Assembly: GCA_026260175.1 (NCBI GenBank)
Contig: JAKCWW010000993.1
Location: 1 to 64,000, forward strand
Source: Reticulitermes lucifugus
Taxonomy: Eukaryota; Arthropoda; Insecta; Blattodea; Rhinotermitidae
Length of the DNA: 64,000 nucleotides
Direction of reading: 5' to 3'
Of this stretch, positions 37,301-48,949 are shown one piece after another; the stretch's first letter is position 1, and each line of letters starts with the position of its first letter. Made by a program: the position numbers and the translations under genes. Below the pieces are notes generated by a model that saw only the letters and a program-made list of their open reading frames with translations, had not been told where the DNA came from and ran no database searches.

Positions 37301-37328
37301 ATGTCACTATTTATTTTAGTTAAAACTG

Positions 37329-37371
37329 CCTCTACATATGTTTCGGTCCTTACTGGACCATCATCAGGGGG
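37329..37371 (-). other. Solitary hammerhead-like hairpin motif
   Basis: Minus-strand order: CCCC, CTGATGA, T, GGTCC, AGTAA, GGACC, GAAAC, ATAT, GTA, GAGG. The GGTCC/GGACC stem is perfect. CCCC against GAGG pairs at three of four positions. The site before the second flank is GTA, which still fits the NUH rule for hammerhead cleavage. No mirrored partner was found nearby, so it may be a solo end of a foldback. Confidence 0.4.
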
Positions 37372-37692
37372 TCTTTCTATCAAACTACACTTTTATACAT
37401 CCATAAGTTCATGTGTTATCATTTGTAGTCAAGTCACTTTTGGGTTTTGTTATGTTATATAACCTTTAGGAAATGGATATGTTTAGATTTGTAGAGACTC
37501 AGACACTGTATAAAATCTTAAAAAGTTAAAAGTTTTTGTGTCTATATGTACGTTGTTTTATATAATATCACTATCGTACTAACTACGCACTTTATTAACT
37601 TGATGTTACGTAGAGTCGTGGTACTTGGATTTGGAGGTCACATTTGAATTGCTCTGTTTCGTACTGCGTGTTGGTGTGCTACGTGTTCATGT

Positions 37693-38002
37693 CTATTGGG
37701 CGTCTTGTGGAGTGAGCTTTGGAGTAGAGACAGGAAAAGATGAAGGAGCAGAAATGTTGGATGCATTTTCCGCAATGTTTCCCGTATGATCCATGACATC
37801 ATGATTAGAACTTATGTCATGCGTTTCACATTCATCATGTGCTAAGCTTAATGACGAAGATATATTTGAATGACTTTCCTCGTCAAAAATATAAGGAACT
37901 GGAAATGACAATTCTTTTTCGAAATTATGAGCCTCGTTTTCACTGCTGCCTGACCGCTTATTGTTTTTGGCGCATGTGGTAGGACCTTTGATTGTAGTAT
38001 TT
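37693..38002 (-). pseudogene. Possible C-terminal part of the MADF-like partner ORF
   Basis: An open frame on the minus strand reads through KNNKRSGSSENEAHNFEKEL and FPVPYIFDEE to a serine/aspartate-rich tail ending LTPQDAQ. There is no recognisable domain. Its strand and closeness to the MADF-like exon at 38687-38900 suggest it may be the acidic linker and tail of the same Harbinger accessory gene. The transposase remnant lies between the two parts, so the assignment is uncertain. It could also be an unrelated remnant. Confidence 0.3.
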
Positions 38003-38042
38003 CAAAAATTTAAATTTGGGGGAAAGATGAAGTAGAAAGACA

Positions 38043-38578
38043 ATGCCTCCCAGCAAGCGATTACCTGGAAGTGATGAAACCTTGCCGCAAATAATAATTG
38101 AAGATGAAGCATTTCTATTACGAACATATTTATTGAGACCGTATTCACAAGTTAAGGCTCAAGGTAATGAAGAGAAAAATGTATTAAATTATCCATTAAG
38201 CCGAGAGCGGAATGTTGCAGAAAATGCGTTTGGGATATAGTAAAATTCAGAATTTTCGAACACAGGATGTTTATATCTCATGAACATAAAAATTCAGTCG
38301 TACTTGCTGCCTTTCCTCTGCACATCTATTGGAGAAATGATACTTGTCAACGGACGGACAGTGATTAAAACGTATCTATTTCTGATATGAGACGTTTAGA
38401 AAATTTAGAACGAATTGGCAGAAATGCACCCTTCTTTGCACTGGAAGTTAGAAATCGGTTTAGAAATTGCTTTAATTCAGATGTAGGTTCAGTACAATGG
38501 CAACTTAATAAGTTTCGATTTGGAAAAGATTTTAGCTTAAAAACATTGCAAAGATTAAATTTAGTCATTGTAGATTAA
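38043..38578 (+). mobile_element. PIF/Harbinger transposase C-terminal half, broken
   Basis: The first frame (38043-38237) encodes LPGSDETLPQIIIEDEAFLL, LLRPYS and LSRERNVAENAFGI, matching the Harbinger/HARBI1 nuclease landmarks LPGS..LPYV..GDEAFPL, LMRPYP and LSRARRVVENAFGI. The Glu in ENAFG is the third catalytic residue. After at least one frameshift, HEHKNSVVLAAFPLHIYWRN matches EHVDSVVLAACVLHNYLRND. A third frame (38387-38578) gives VRNRFRNCFNSDVGSVQWQ, matching the C-terminal VR..F..YFNSDAGSVPWQ, and ends at a stop. The N-terminal half with the first two catalytic Asp residues is missing. The original enzyme would excise and insert the element with a 3-bp target duplication. Confidence 0.85.
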
Positions 38579-38686
38579 AGATTGTAATTCAAAGAATAGT
38601 AATTCAAAGTTCAAGAATTGTAATTCACATTCAGTAAACTGTCCTAACATGAAGACATAATTAAAAGAATAACGTAGCTAACTAAC

Positions 38687-38900
38687 CTGGTTGTTTCGTT
38701 ATTTTTCAAATCTCCTCCCAGATATTGTTCCTGCGTTGATGGTTGCTGTAAACTGAGTGTTCGAGATGGTAAATTTCTTCATACTTTTGTACCACGGTAA
38801 TCAGTGTGCCGTCATTCGTCTCGGCTGGAACAGTACTGGCAGCTCGTTTATCACCGGCTGTACTCGGGTTTTCGAATTGCGCGGACGACTCGAGTACCAT
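38687..38900 (-). pseudogene. MADF-like first exon of the Harbinger accessory gene
   Basis: Starting at ATG 38900-38898 the minus strand encodes a short leader, then GTLITVVQKYEEIYHLEHSV and NHQRRNNIWEEI. This matches the start of a MADF (Myb/SANT-like) DNA-binding domain, usual pattern LI..V...P.LYD..H..Y.N...R...W.EI. One in-frame TGA follows WEEI, then KITKQPG reaches a strong splice donor, CCAG followed by GTTAGT, with exon end at 38687. PIF/Harbinger elements usually carry such a second gene, which brings the transposase to the DNA ends. It faces the transposase (opposite strand). The TGA suggests it is decayed. Confidence 0.6.
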
Positions 38901-38988
38901 TGTTTACATTCTCTGATTTTCGTATGACGACATACGCACGCATCGGAAAAGTTGCGCTCCCGAGAATCCTGATCGGATTCGCCGAGAG

Positions 38989-39083
38989 CCGATCCGTACG
39001 ATGCGAAGCAGTGAACCCACCTACATTAAATGTAAAAGAAACTTTTTTTCGATTCCTCCGATCCGTCCGATCCGTGCGATGCG
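38989..39083 (+). repeat. Direct 17-bp repeats near the Harbinger remnant
   Basis: CCGATCCGTACGATGCG at 38989-39005 and CCGATCCGTGCGATGCG at 39067-39083 differ at one base. A shorter copy CCGATCCGT lies just before the second. They could be subterminal transposase-binding repeats of the Harbinger element, placed beyond the 5' end of the accessory gene. Confidence 0.6.
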
Positions 39084-39189
39084 GACTAGTGATGCTAGTC
39101 CTAACTAGTAACGTGAAGAATATTTTCTCTCCGTGCGCTGCGTCCATCTGTTACGTCCGACGCTATCCAGTGGACGCGTACCTTTACTA

Positions 39190-42100
39190 AACCTGTATAT
39201 GGCGGCCGGCCCCACTGAATATTTCGGAAGACACTACCGGCCCGTGCACCCCAATTTATAAACATTTTCATATCGTGGAAAAGTGGTTACCGTAGTTTTA
39301 TTTACGTGCTTCTTTTGAGTCTCGAGAATTAATGGCTGTTTCTCCTCATCTACAATAAACATACATGGCCTAGACTTACAAAGGACGTCGGCCTAACCAA
39401 CATGAATGTACACAACGTACGATTTACATTGTTGATTATCTGAGCCAACAATACATATCTGTCATCAGGACGTGAATTATCAGCATTAATGATGTATGCT
39501 GAATCATATAATGCGTATACAGATCCTGTCAGCAGTATAGTCAACGCGTAACCCAAATCAGAATATACGCACACAGACGTCCCGTCCTGATAGAGTGTTT
39601 CTGTTGTTATATACGAATATAATCAAATGTTATCAGAACAGAAACAGACATGGTGATTATTTTACTTGGTTACATCCATTTGTCTGTATCTTAATTCTAC
39701 AGACTGTTCAGAATCTCCAGGTAAACACGACGGGAAGAAGGAAGGCTTTGAAATAATATGCAGATTACTATTAAAATACGACACTTTAATTAATTATTTT
39801 ACACAATAATACAATTCTTTAAATATTTAGGCCCCAATAATACAACTTTGTTTTGGTTTTATATTGGGTTTTGCCTCACCACTTTTCACCTTGTACACCT
39901 GTTCAAGGTAGCCCATTATCTGTTTGGTTTTACCTCGTATACAAATGTCAGTTTCGCCTCTGTGACCTAACGGGTACGTTTTGTGTTAACGTCAGTCACC
40001 CACCAGTCACCCGATGGTCGTTAGGACTGTGATAAACACCGCTGTTATTGATTCACACACATTCTGAAGTCTGTGCATTTGTGAAGAGATTTCCGTACAT
40101 TGTTCCTAAAGAAACCATCGTCTAGACCTTCAACGACTTAGCATTGGGGAGTGATGTAACAGAGTATTCACAGCTCGTACAATCCCAGAGAAAAACCGGC
40201 GTTGAGTGCTTGCAATTGGATTAAATTTTTCGTTCCGGAAACTGGCTCTAATGACGGAGCATGTTGAGTGTTTCCTCAGTAGCGCCAGGTAAATTTTTGA
40301 ACTGCCCCGTCCTTATTCTTCCCAACTCTCTGCCCATAGTAAACTCCAGTTCAACGCTATATATTCTTTGCAGCTGAAAAGGCATCGACAAATAAATCAA
40401 GAAACAGATGCAGACATTTAACTATTCAGGCGATGTAACTCGGAAAGTGAGTGCAGCATATCTCTCCGAAGGCCGCCTGTACTGTTTGGCCTTTCGTGCA
40501 TTTTCTCAGCCCCTGCAGAAAAGTTCTGAGTTAATGCAGTGCGATCGCCTGGCAGCATCCCACCAATCGTTCAGTCGCACATTCTAAACAGACGGAAATA
40601 CGCGCCCCATCGATTTTCGGGAAGTCTCAGAACATCTTATTCTATGATGTATCTACGTTATTGATAACTCAAAACTTAAAATGTCACTCGATCTTATGTA
40701 CACAAATATGTAGGTTATATTCAGTCCTACATAGAGTCATTAAAACAATTTTTAACTGAACTAATACCTATAATGGGCTCGTTATACTTGAATCTTTCTT
40801 TTCAGTGCACACTAAGAATCCCTTATCCAATTGAAGTCTAGTGGTAACTTATACACGTACCACAAGGCTTAACACTGAAAGTTCTACCTTCTGTCCACAG
40901 AGTGAATTTATATGCTTTGCATTGTTCACGTAAGAAAGGAAATTTCCCCACACTGCATTAGCTGATTGGTTTTTATAACCGAGACAGAGTGAGTTCGCTG
41001 TGCGTTACGAACTGAATTTTTAATCCTTAATCTTTCAGTTTACTTTCAGTTTAATATGTTAATGGAGCAAATTCTATCATTGCTTCTAATGAAACATTTA
41101 ATCTACTACTCTAAAATGCATTGCTTTCACTAAACATGCTCTTTCAGTTACATGTTTGTTGTTTATGGTGAACAAAATGTGAAACCCCTAAAATACACTC
41201 AGCGGTGAAAACTCAGTTTTTGGAATATTAAAACGGGATACAAATATAGTAACCGCTGTGCTTTGAAGGATTACATTCAATTTATGATGGACTTATTATT
41301 CATTGCAAAAAAAAATTTAAGACTTATAATTAGCACCGTCACGTAAATCAAAATATAAGATGGAACTACATCTTGCAGTAACATGTTTTTACTTCCATTT
41401 AGTGTTCAGGTTAATAATGCTTAGAGCTATTTCTCCACCACCAAACACACCCTCTTGGAATTGTACTTTATTAAGCAAAGGGGCAAATTTGCCTTCACTT
41501 TCACTAAGTAAGTTGACCTTGATCAATGTGATGAATCAACCTGTAATCAACTACTTACAGTATCACTTCTAAATTCTACACCTTCTTATGTCTTCAAAGT
41601 CAAGAGTCATAGAGTGATAAGCAACATAATTTTAATAGAAGTAATTTGTTTTGTAAATTTAATAAAATACGTCTTAAAGCAAAGGTTAAAACAGAAAGAA
41701 GAAGTAAAGAAAAATAAGTGTGGCGAAGAAGAAAATGTTTCTTCTAAACAAAATATATCGTATTGTAACATTTGATAACAAGAGAGAGCGTGTAATGGGA
41801 AAACCTAGGCTTTGCCGTACCTCAGGCTGACGTTCGCTGGCTTCGCAATGCATAGGTACGGATTCAATCTCAGGCTGTTTCACTTGGGATTTTTGGTGGA
41901 CAATATGACGCTTATCTCCAAGCTCTTCAGCTATCCCCTGGAGGTTTTTTTCCTCCAGTATTTAAAATTCATTATCCTGGTCTGGCAATATAATGTACCC
42001 AACTGAAGGTGTCACGGGGGGGGGAGTCACGGATTCATTCTTATTCCAGTTCTTCTAAACTGTGGTAATGTCAAGGCATTTGATATTTCTGGCTACTACC

Positions 42101-45100
42101 TATGTTTCTTCCTTACCATTAGTTATAGGGATTCATAATATAGAACAAAGAACCCGGCCTATAATACTTACAAAAATTCCAGTATCGTGTCCACTGATAC
42201 TGGTAATGCGTAGAATTTTACGCGCGCTGTACAGATACCTCCATCTACCTTTGCTTAGATACGTATCTTATCTGACACTAAAATACGTATCGTGGGACAT
42301 GACAAATGTGTATTTAAAGGTGAATAAAAGTTTGATCCTTTACATAAACGCCATGACACAGAAGCGCTTGGGAGATGGAGGAAAATATAAACCGTGTTAT
42401 TGACGCAGGCACCAAATATATTTGGAGATAAGCTTGAATGTTCCAGTCATGTTGCACCTGGTGATAGAATATTGTAAGATTTAGAGGGATTCTTTGCGGA
42501 TACGATGGCGAAAAAGAGAAACCTACCGGAAGTCGAAACCCTTTATACCAGTTTTTGTTACTAAACTACACCGTTTCACAAGACAGATCGACTACAAGTC
42601 ATGAATATTTTCTTTTCTTGTGAAGAAAATATTTTGCGTTGACAACATGTATTACAAAATCCTAACGTTTGAAAAAGCTACGTAATTATGTCTTATGGAA
42701 AATGTAAGGTGACGACAAATTTCCCATTTTCTTTGCAACTTGGAAGCCTAAATGAACCATGATGTATTATACACCTGGAAAAGGAATTTTGTTTGGCGGT
42801 CAGATTCACACTCCGGCGGCTTCACCTTCTCTAAACAAATCCCTGGGTTTCATTTGACAGAATATTCGCACGTGCGTGCCCTAAAATTTGTTGACGGCGA
42901 GAAGAAAACCCCCTTCCGCGAATCCAACCTGCACTCAATAATTCTTATTAACTTGTGTTTTTTAGAAGGTTATATTTTGTGTGTGTGCTGAACAGTATTA
43001 AGTGAAAGTAAAATGTAACATTTTATATCCGTGCATTTCATGAAGTCATGATGGATTGATATATAAATACACCCATTTTTACACTCTACACGACATGGAG
43101 GTTAGAGGTCAGCCGTTTACCCCCGGCGAAAACAACCCATGTATTTGTTGGACAGAAATAATTTTTCCCTATAACATGCCTGAACAATATTTTATGATTT
43201 GTGCCTACCTCGTAAAATGTATTTCGTATGTGTGATAACTTATGTGAATAATCACTGTAAAATATTAATATTGCCATCATTCACAACATTCACACAATTT
43301 ATCGCATGCATTATCCTTGCTGGGATCGTGGGTGCAGTTTGAGAAGATACAAAAATACGTGTGTGCAAGGGTACAACGACTGAATATTTGGCAGTGACTT
43401 GAACAGATGGTCCCCAGTTGCAAAAATATATTTATGTCCGAAATAATGTAACTGCATAAGAAAACTCCATTATAGTAACTCATGCTTAGTACAAAAGAAA
43501 GAAGAAGAAGAGAAATAAATAATAGGCTATTTTAAAAGTAATGAAATGGTATTTATACTAGTAAAGGACAAAACTATTGGATATTAAGGAAAAGATTGTC
43601 AGCATTGTGGGTATAATTCTGAACGAGCACGGTGAGTTACACCTCCACTAAAAATATTTAATGCAGCAAAATTAACTCGACCTCATATTCAGAAGAACAG
43701 ATACTATTTCTGCAAATAAAAAGTATTCGAATATATTATATGACTCCAATTCAACAGAGGTGTAGTAATGTTATTTTAATTTCATACTATGAATTATTTC
43801 AACATTCGGAATAACAGTGGAGTAGACCATTTTAAATTAACCTGCGATAACATCCATGTTGTAATAAAAGCGTGGCGGTGAACGTTACTTTAGCAAGTAC
43901 ATTTGTGTGAAAATTCGGGTTTCACGAAGTTATTTTGGCATAATGCAACTAGTCACTGAATCACATATTATTTTCGAACCAACGTAAATTGTTGCAAGTA
44001 GAGAAACGCAGTTATAATTACAGTATAGGTGATTATAAATCGATAAAAATGTTCCTGGACAAAATTTCTTTGGTTCGAAAGATTCCTTCCTGTCTGCGGA
44101 TATGTCTAGTGCTTGTAATTTCAACTTATCTGTGGGTGTTTTTGTTACAGCAGTATACCAGTAGTTTAAAAACACTGATGAGAATTTGGAATCCTGTATG
44201 ATGAAAACTGATAAATTTTTGCTTCATCAGTTCAACAAGGCTCTTGTCCAAGCACATTTTCGACTGTCCATGTGTAGAAAGGACCTGAAATGTACAAATT
44301 ATCGTGATAATTGTTGCCTCTTACCCACTGAAGGTAGTTTGAATAGCAGAAGTTTGAACACAACGTTTGTAATTGTGTCATAATTTCGTGTACAAATAAT
44401 GTTGTGTCTAAGCAATAAGCTTTATAAAACCCAAAAATTAGTCCACTAACAGAATTAGATTTGTGTTACTAATGATGAAATTGGACATCAATGTTTTTTA
44501 CATCAGATATTTCGTTAAAGGTCTAGACGGGCCAACATATTACTGAATGAAGGCAAATGATGGGCCTCCTTTCAAATAACACTCAAAATTATATCCTTGT
44601 AAGAGCCACTAGTGTGAGATCACTTTAACATATATATCACCACAAGAAACATGGACCAAGATATTTAAAAGGATATCTGAGCACTTATGGATAGAGGACC
44701 GGGGCGAAAATTAATCAAAATAAAATCATGACATATGACTTCACCAGATTTCTCCTTGTACTAGGAAATGGATATACCCCTAGCAATCTCACCATTTGCA
44801 AACTTATACATATCATATAACACTGTAAAAGTGATTTATAAAAACATATCTATCAACGCAGTTTATAATCTGATACTTACTTTTTGAGCCTGGTAAGTGA
44901 GTCTTGAATATCACTTGAATCTTGAAATAGTTTTTTCCTGAAATGTGCTCTGCGTTCCACTTAGATCATTCCCTTGTTTTGTACAATATGAAACTCAAAT
45001 GTAAATTAATAATCACTCTTTTCTTGAGAGCAATTAGTCGGCTTCAGAACAGCTTAGATACGAGACACGAGATTAAGTTCACGGCTGGTGTTTTGTAAAA

Positions 45101-45330
45101 CTGTATTTCGCAGCACGTGTAGCAGAAACGTCAGTGTTTGCTTCGTCATATACTCATTCCATAAACACGGGGACTGCATTTTATGCTAAGACCTTCCCAC
45201 CCACGTGCTAGGTTAGAGATAAATCCACAAATGAGAAGAAAATTCAAGTAATGTGTTACCTGTGTTGTTTCCCTCTTTGGCATAAGAATCCATAATTTGC
45301 GTGATTTCAGACTTCCTCAGCGGTGTGAGA
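39190..45330. other. Long unrecognised stretch
   Basis: Six kilobases with no nameable gene, transposon or RNA. Segments at 39840-40640 are less AT-rich than the rest and lack stops for short distances, but no protein family is recognised. The ORFs at 42062-42403 and 43930-44383 look like chance frames. Confidence 0.4.
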
Positions 45331-45334
45331 TATT

Positions 45335-45469
45335 CGCTCTTTTGGGATGTTAAGCAGCATTTATTGCCTAAGTTTTGGAACAACCTATCCGTTCCATGGG
45401 ACGTAAAGGTTGTCCTGAAACATCGGTAACTAACTGCCCATCAACGCTGCGTGTCATCCCAGAAGAGGG
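45335..45469. mobile_element. Small foldback, 135 bp
   Basis: Ends 45335-45358 and 45446-45469 are imperfect reverse complements (CGCTCTTTTGGGATG..AGCAGC and GCTGCG..CATCCCAGAAGAG). Inner arms GGAACAACCTATCCGTTCC and GGGACGTAAAGGTTGTCC meet at the palindrome CCATGG (45394-45399). The right arm contains TGAAACATCGGTAAC, similar to GAAACGTCGGTAA in the 10.7-kb foldback, so both may belong to one family. Confidence 0.65.
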
Positions 45470-46973
45470 TGGATTTCAGCACACAATTTAAAGAACATAC
45501 TAGAATTTTGAGGTAATGTTTTTTTTTATTTTCTATGGAATTTTTAAGTAACCAAGAATGTAAAGTTACTGATCTTGAGAATGTCCTTTTTAACTATGTT
45601 TATTTTATCGGGTGTAAAGCCATTGCTTTTCGGAAAGTGATCCAACTTTAGTCAACAAGTAATCCAGAAATCTATTCTTTTGTGTCTGTAGGTGCAGTTA
45701 AACTGCAAAACTTTAAATTCAGAGCATAACTAGTTCAACCAAAATATGAAATTAATTTGGTCCAACTCCTATTCTTTAGAGATTTTCACGTTCACGACGT
45801 TTACAAACTCCTATTTTTCATTACATTTTTCAGTTACGAAGCTTCAGATTTAGTCACGCGATTCCTTACTTTTTTGTCCCGCGCACAGGATTCATACAGC
45901 GGGCTAGCGTAAGCTATGACGTTGGTAATTGTTCATGGGCTAGATGATATACACGCGAGGTCCCTGTGTTTGAATAAGTCTGACCAAGAAAATGACATGA
46001 GCTCCTGCTACACATTGTATTCTCACTGCTCATAGTTCTTTCTTCTGTCTTTTAAAACCAAAAAACACGTATGTATTGTCTGAGTTATAGGTAACATAAA
46101 TGACGTTTCTGGAGATGTATGCACTTCCGGATTCTCTTGTCTTCACACTGAAATATGCCGTACTTGGTAATGTTTCTATGTGTATTATACATTTCGCTAG
46201 ACTAGTATAATATCATGTTTAATAAACAAGCTTACAAACAAGAAGTTTGCGGATTAGGTATCAATCGTTGGCAGTGGCTAAAATAAATCAAAAAATAAAT
46301 AAAACATAAGATAATATGACGGGTTAGCCAACTGAAGACGGAGGTACAGCCAAATTTCGAAATGTCGTTTATGTTATGTATCACTCAGAGAGCGGTTTGT
46401 GCCACATATAATTTTCTTACTCTTAATTAGCCATTGCACAAATATTTATAGAAATACCTCGACTAATTTTTGTTGATGTGAGTCACTTTTTCTTTATGTT
46501 TTATCCTTCTTGCCTCCATGCTTATGTTAACACAAGGCTGTGACCTGCAACAGAATCTTAAATGTTCTGATTTTCACGAAATATTTCATTACCTTCAAAA
46601 GTGAACTTGACACATATTATGGCGTAGGTCTACAACGTAACCCCAGTTGCAGGTATTTAATATGGAATTATTAAAAAAGTCCAGTTCCACTGACTTCGAT
46701 CCTCGGTCACTTAGAGTAGATATGATTTTCCATATCATATTGGAATGTCCGAAAGAAATCGTTTTTCCGTCCACTGGTAATTCCTTTTTTTTTATTTGGA
46801 TGAAGACATTTTACAGGCCGTCTTCCATTCATAAGCAAACAACAAAGATGAGATGCTTTACAACAGATTCGGTCCAAATATCAATTGAAGTTTTACTTTA
46901 GTTCCATATCACCGCTCACTTTGTATTAGACGTAGCTTCCTGTGTGGTCTGAATGCGAGGTGGCACCGGGTCG

Positions 46974-47134
46974 CTATGGTGAGTAATCAAGCGTCGTTGG
47001 CGACGCTGTTGTCGTGGATGTTAGACGTCCCGATAAAGCAGAAACCACGACACATGCCAGGAGCAGCCACGCGGATGGACAGTGCAACCAGGAGAGTCCT
47101 CGTCCGCCGTGCTGCATTGCAGCAGGATTCTCGC
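46974..47134 (-). CDS. Candidate terminal exon with hydrophobic segment
   Basis: A strong acceptor lies on the minus strand: a run of ten T, GTTTCATTTCAG, then exon start at 47134. The frame reads GENPAAMQHGGRGLSW and then a hydrophobic stretch, AWLLLACVVVSALSG, then a Ser/Thr-rich tail STTTASPTT and a stop at 46974-46976. The exon is clearly more GC- and CpG-rich than its surroundings. The first two bases complete a codon with the candidate exon at 50604-50711. If translation begins at the internal ATG (47117) the hydrophobic stretch would be a signal peptide; if it is the last exon it would be a membrane anchor. I recognise no family. No alternative donor is visible before the stop. Confidence 0.35.
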
Positions 47135-47139
47135 CTGAA

Positions 47140-48095
47140 ATGAAACAAAAAAAAACCAGTTTCTTCAGGCACCGAGCATTGGCAGACACATTCTGCAGCG
47201 CAATTCAAAATGTTTTCTGTTTCATTACCTTAAGCGAGGGATTCTGTAATTATTCATAATGTGCAGGAAAAGGCAGAGATCTGAACTTTCTTAAGAGGCG
47301 GCGATATTCTTTTCCTTACACTTAATATTGAGTGTTCATATTAATTTTCCAATTAAATTCGAGCCACGGTAAAATTTGCAGTCATAAGAGCAAAGTTAAT
47401 TAAATAGCCTAAACAAGTCTTTTAATGAAATGTGTAATTCTTTGTAAAGTACTGTTAAACAAACTAAGCAGGTTCCCTTACCTCATTACAACAAATGGCT
47501 GACTGTTATATTACTTGAAAATCCTCTGTTAACTAAAATGGTTAAAACGTCGAGTAACAGAATACTTTCGTAGGCGAAAAATTGCAAAGAACATGAAAGG
47601 GAAGAAGCATATTTATTAAACCCCCAGAATTTGCGGTGATAAAGTGAGGAAAATCATGCTAACCTCCGTCATGACGAATGGTTTACAGGCAAAGAATTGA
47701 AATGTAGAGCGGAGTACAACTCATGTATACTTTGTTGATACGCTAACCAGACATTATTTTAAACACTTCTTTCCTGCATGCATGTCTGCAGTGATTTTAA
47801 ACCGTTATTAACGTCACGATTGGCTTCCTGAATAAATGTCTGATTATGATTTTAAATGTAAAATTTTCCTTTTGACTGAAAACCACACACTGAATGCATA
47901 TGCATGAAATTTAATTTAAAAAACAAATTGCATTTTCCGAAGAAAACAATTTGAATTGCAATCGGAATGCTTCGTACAGTTTGTCTGATAAATATGTAGT
48001 AATGTTTCCGGTGATTGAATCCCGGTAAGAGAAAGAAATTGTTCTCATGTTCGAACCTTTTAGAGCGGCTCTGGTGTCCAAATAGCTAGCTATTC
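47140..48095. other. Unrecognised stretch
   Basis: No gene or repeat recognised. Confidence 0.4.
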
Positions 48096-48099
48096 ATTG

Positions 48100-48240
48100 G
48101 GTGCCGGGGTTATTTTCAGGCGCTAAACGGCCGGAGCCTGATTTTTGCCACTCACCTTCATCCAGAGCCGAGGTTAAGAATATCCTCTATGTGGCTTCAT
48201 GGGGAGGACAGGGACAAATTTACCTTTTTATTTTATTAAA
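48100..48240. repeat. Dispersed repeat, copy 1
   Basis: It shares the exact 18-base string ACAGGGACAAATTTACCT (48209-48226) with 60394-60411. Upstream similarity is looser: CCACTCACCTTCATCC..GCCGAGGTTAAGAAT here against CCATTAAGTTCCATTTAATG..CGGAGGTGAAGAAT there. The orientation is the same. The element type is unknown. Confidence 0.45.
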
Positions 48241-48866
48241 TTTTGTAGATGAAGTTTGGTGTTTACCTTCACACACCAACTGCTTTAACCCCGATAATAA
48301 CTGATCATAAATTCTTGGGTACGAATATTTGCGAAAACAATGTGTTTAATACGTGAATACTTTTATAAAATCCATCTTCTATTATTTAAATTTACAAATT
48401 ATTCCCCTCTGTGTATTGAATTACAGAACACCGATCGCCAGAATTCCTCTTGATGATAATTTTGTACATCATATAGATATCCCTAAATCCCTATGTCTGG
48501 CAAAGAGGAGTGGTTGTGTCTGCCACTGCGATTAAATGACAAATCGTATAACCCTCAGACTTCCAACTGCATTTCTCCTACTTCCCATCAAGCAATATAA
48601 AATGAATGTCGATTACTGCGTTATTTCAGTGAGAGTGCCCAGTGAAACTGGTTTGGGGTCATATTTATTTTGAAGCGTTAAATTCGTAATTAAACGTTTT
48701 GAAGGCAAAAAGTATACATGATGTACCTAGTACAATTGTTTGTAAGCATGAGCTTAGGATTGTGTGTTTTATGGTAACTACAATGTACATGTTTATAATT
48801 CGACATGTATTTGGTGTATGTAGCGATTTCATACTAAGGTAAATGTGTGTACCTTGTACGTATGTA

Positions 48867-48944
48867 CAGAGTATACACAAAAGAATGGTGCGTCTTCCAT
48901 ACTAAATACATAGTAAACCGCACCATCATTTTGTGTATGCCCTG
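48867..48944. mobile_element. 78-bp mariner-type MITE hairpin
   Basis: Ends CAGAGTATACACAAAAGAAT and the complement CAGGGCATACACAAAATGAT form about 28-bp terminal inverted repeats with three or four mismatches. They are flanked directly by TA (48865-48866 and 48945-48946), the duplication made by Tc1/mariner transposases. The interior is only about 24 bases. CAGGG...CAAAA ends are usual for this superfamily. Confidence 0.8.
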
Positions 48945-48949
48945 TATAT

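Noticed and set aside
46950-46980. Plus-strand splice donor ATG followed by GTGAGTAA
   Set aside because: It lies within the minus-strand candidate exon and no plus-strand exon frame or acceptor could be supported upstream.
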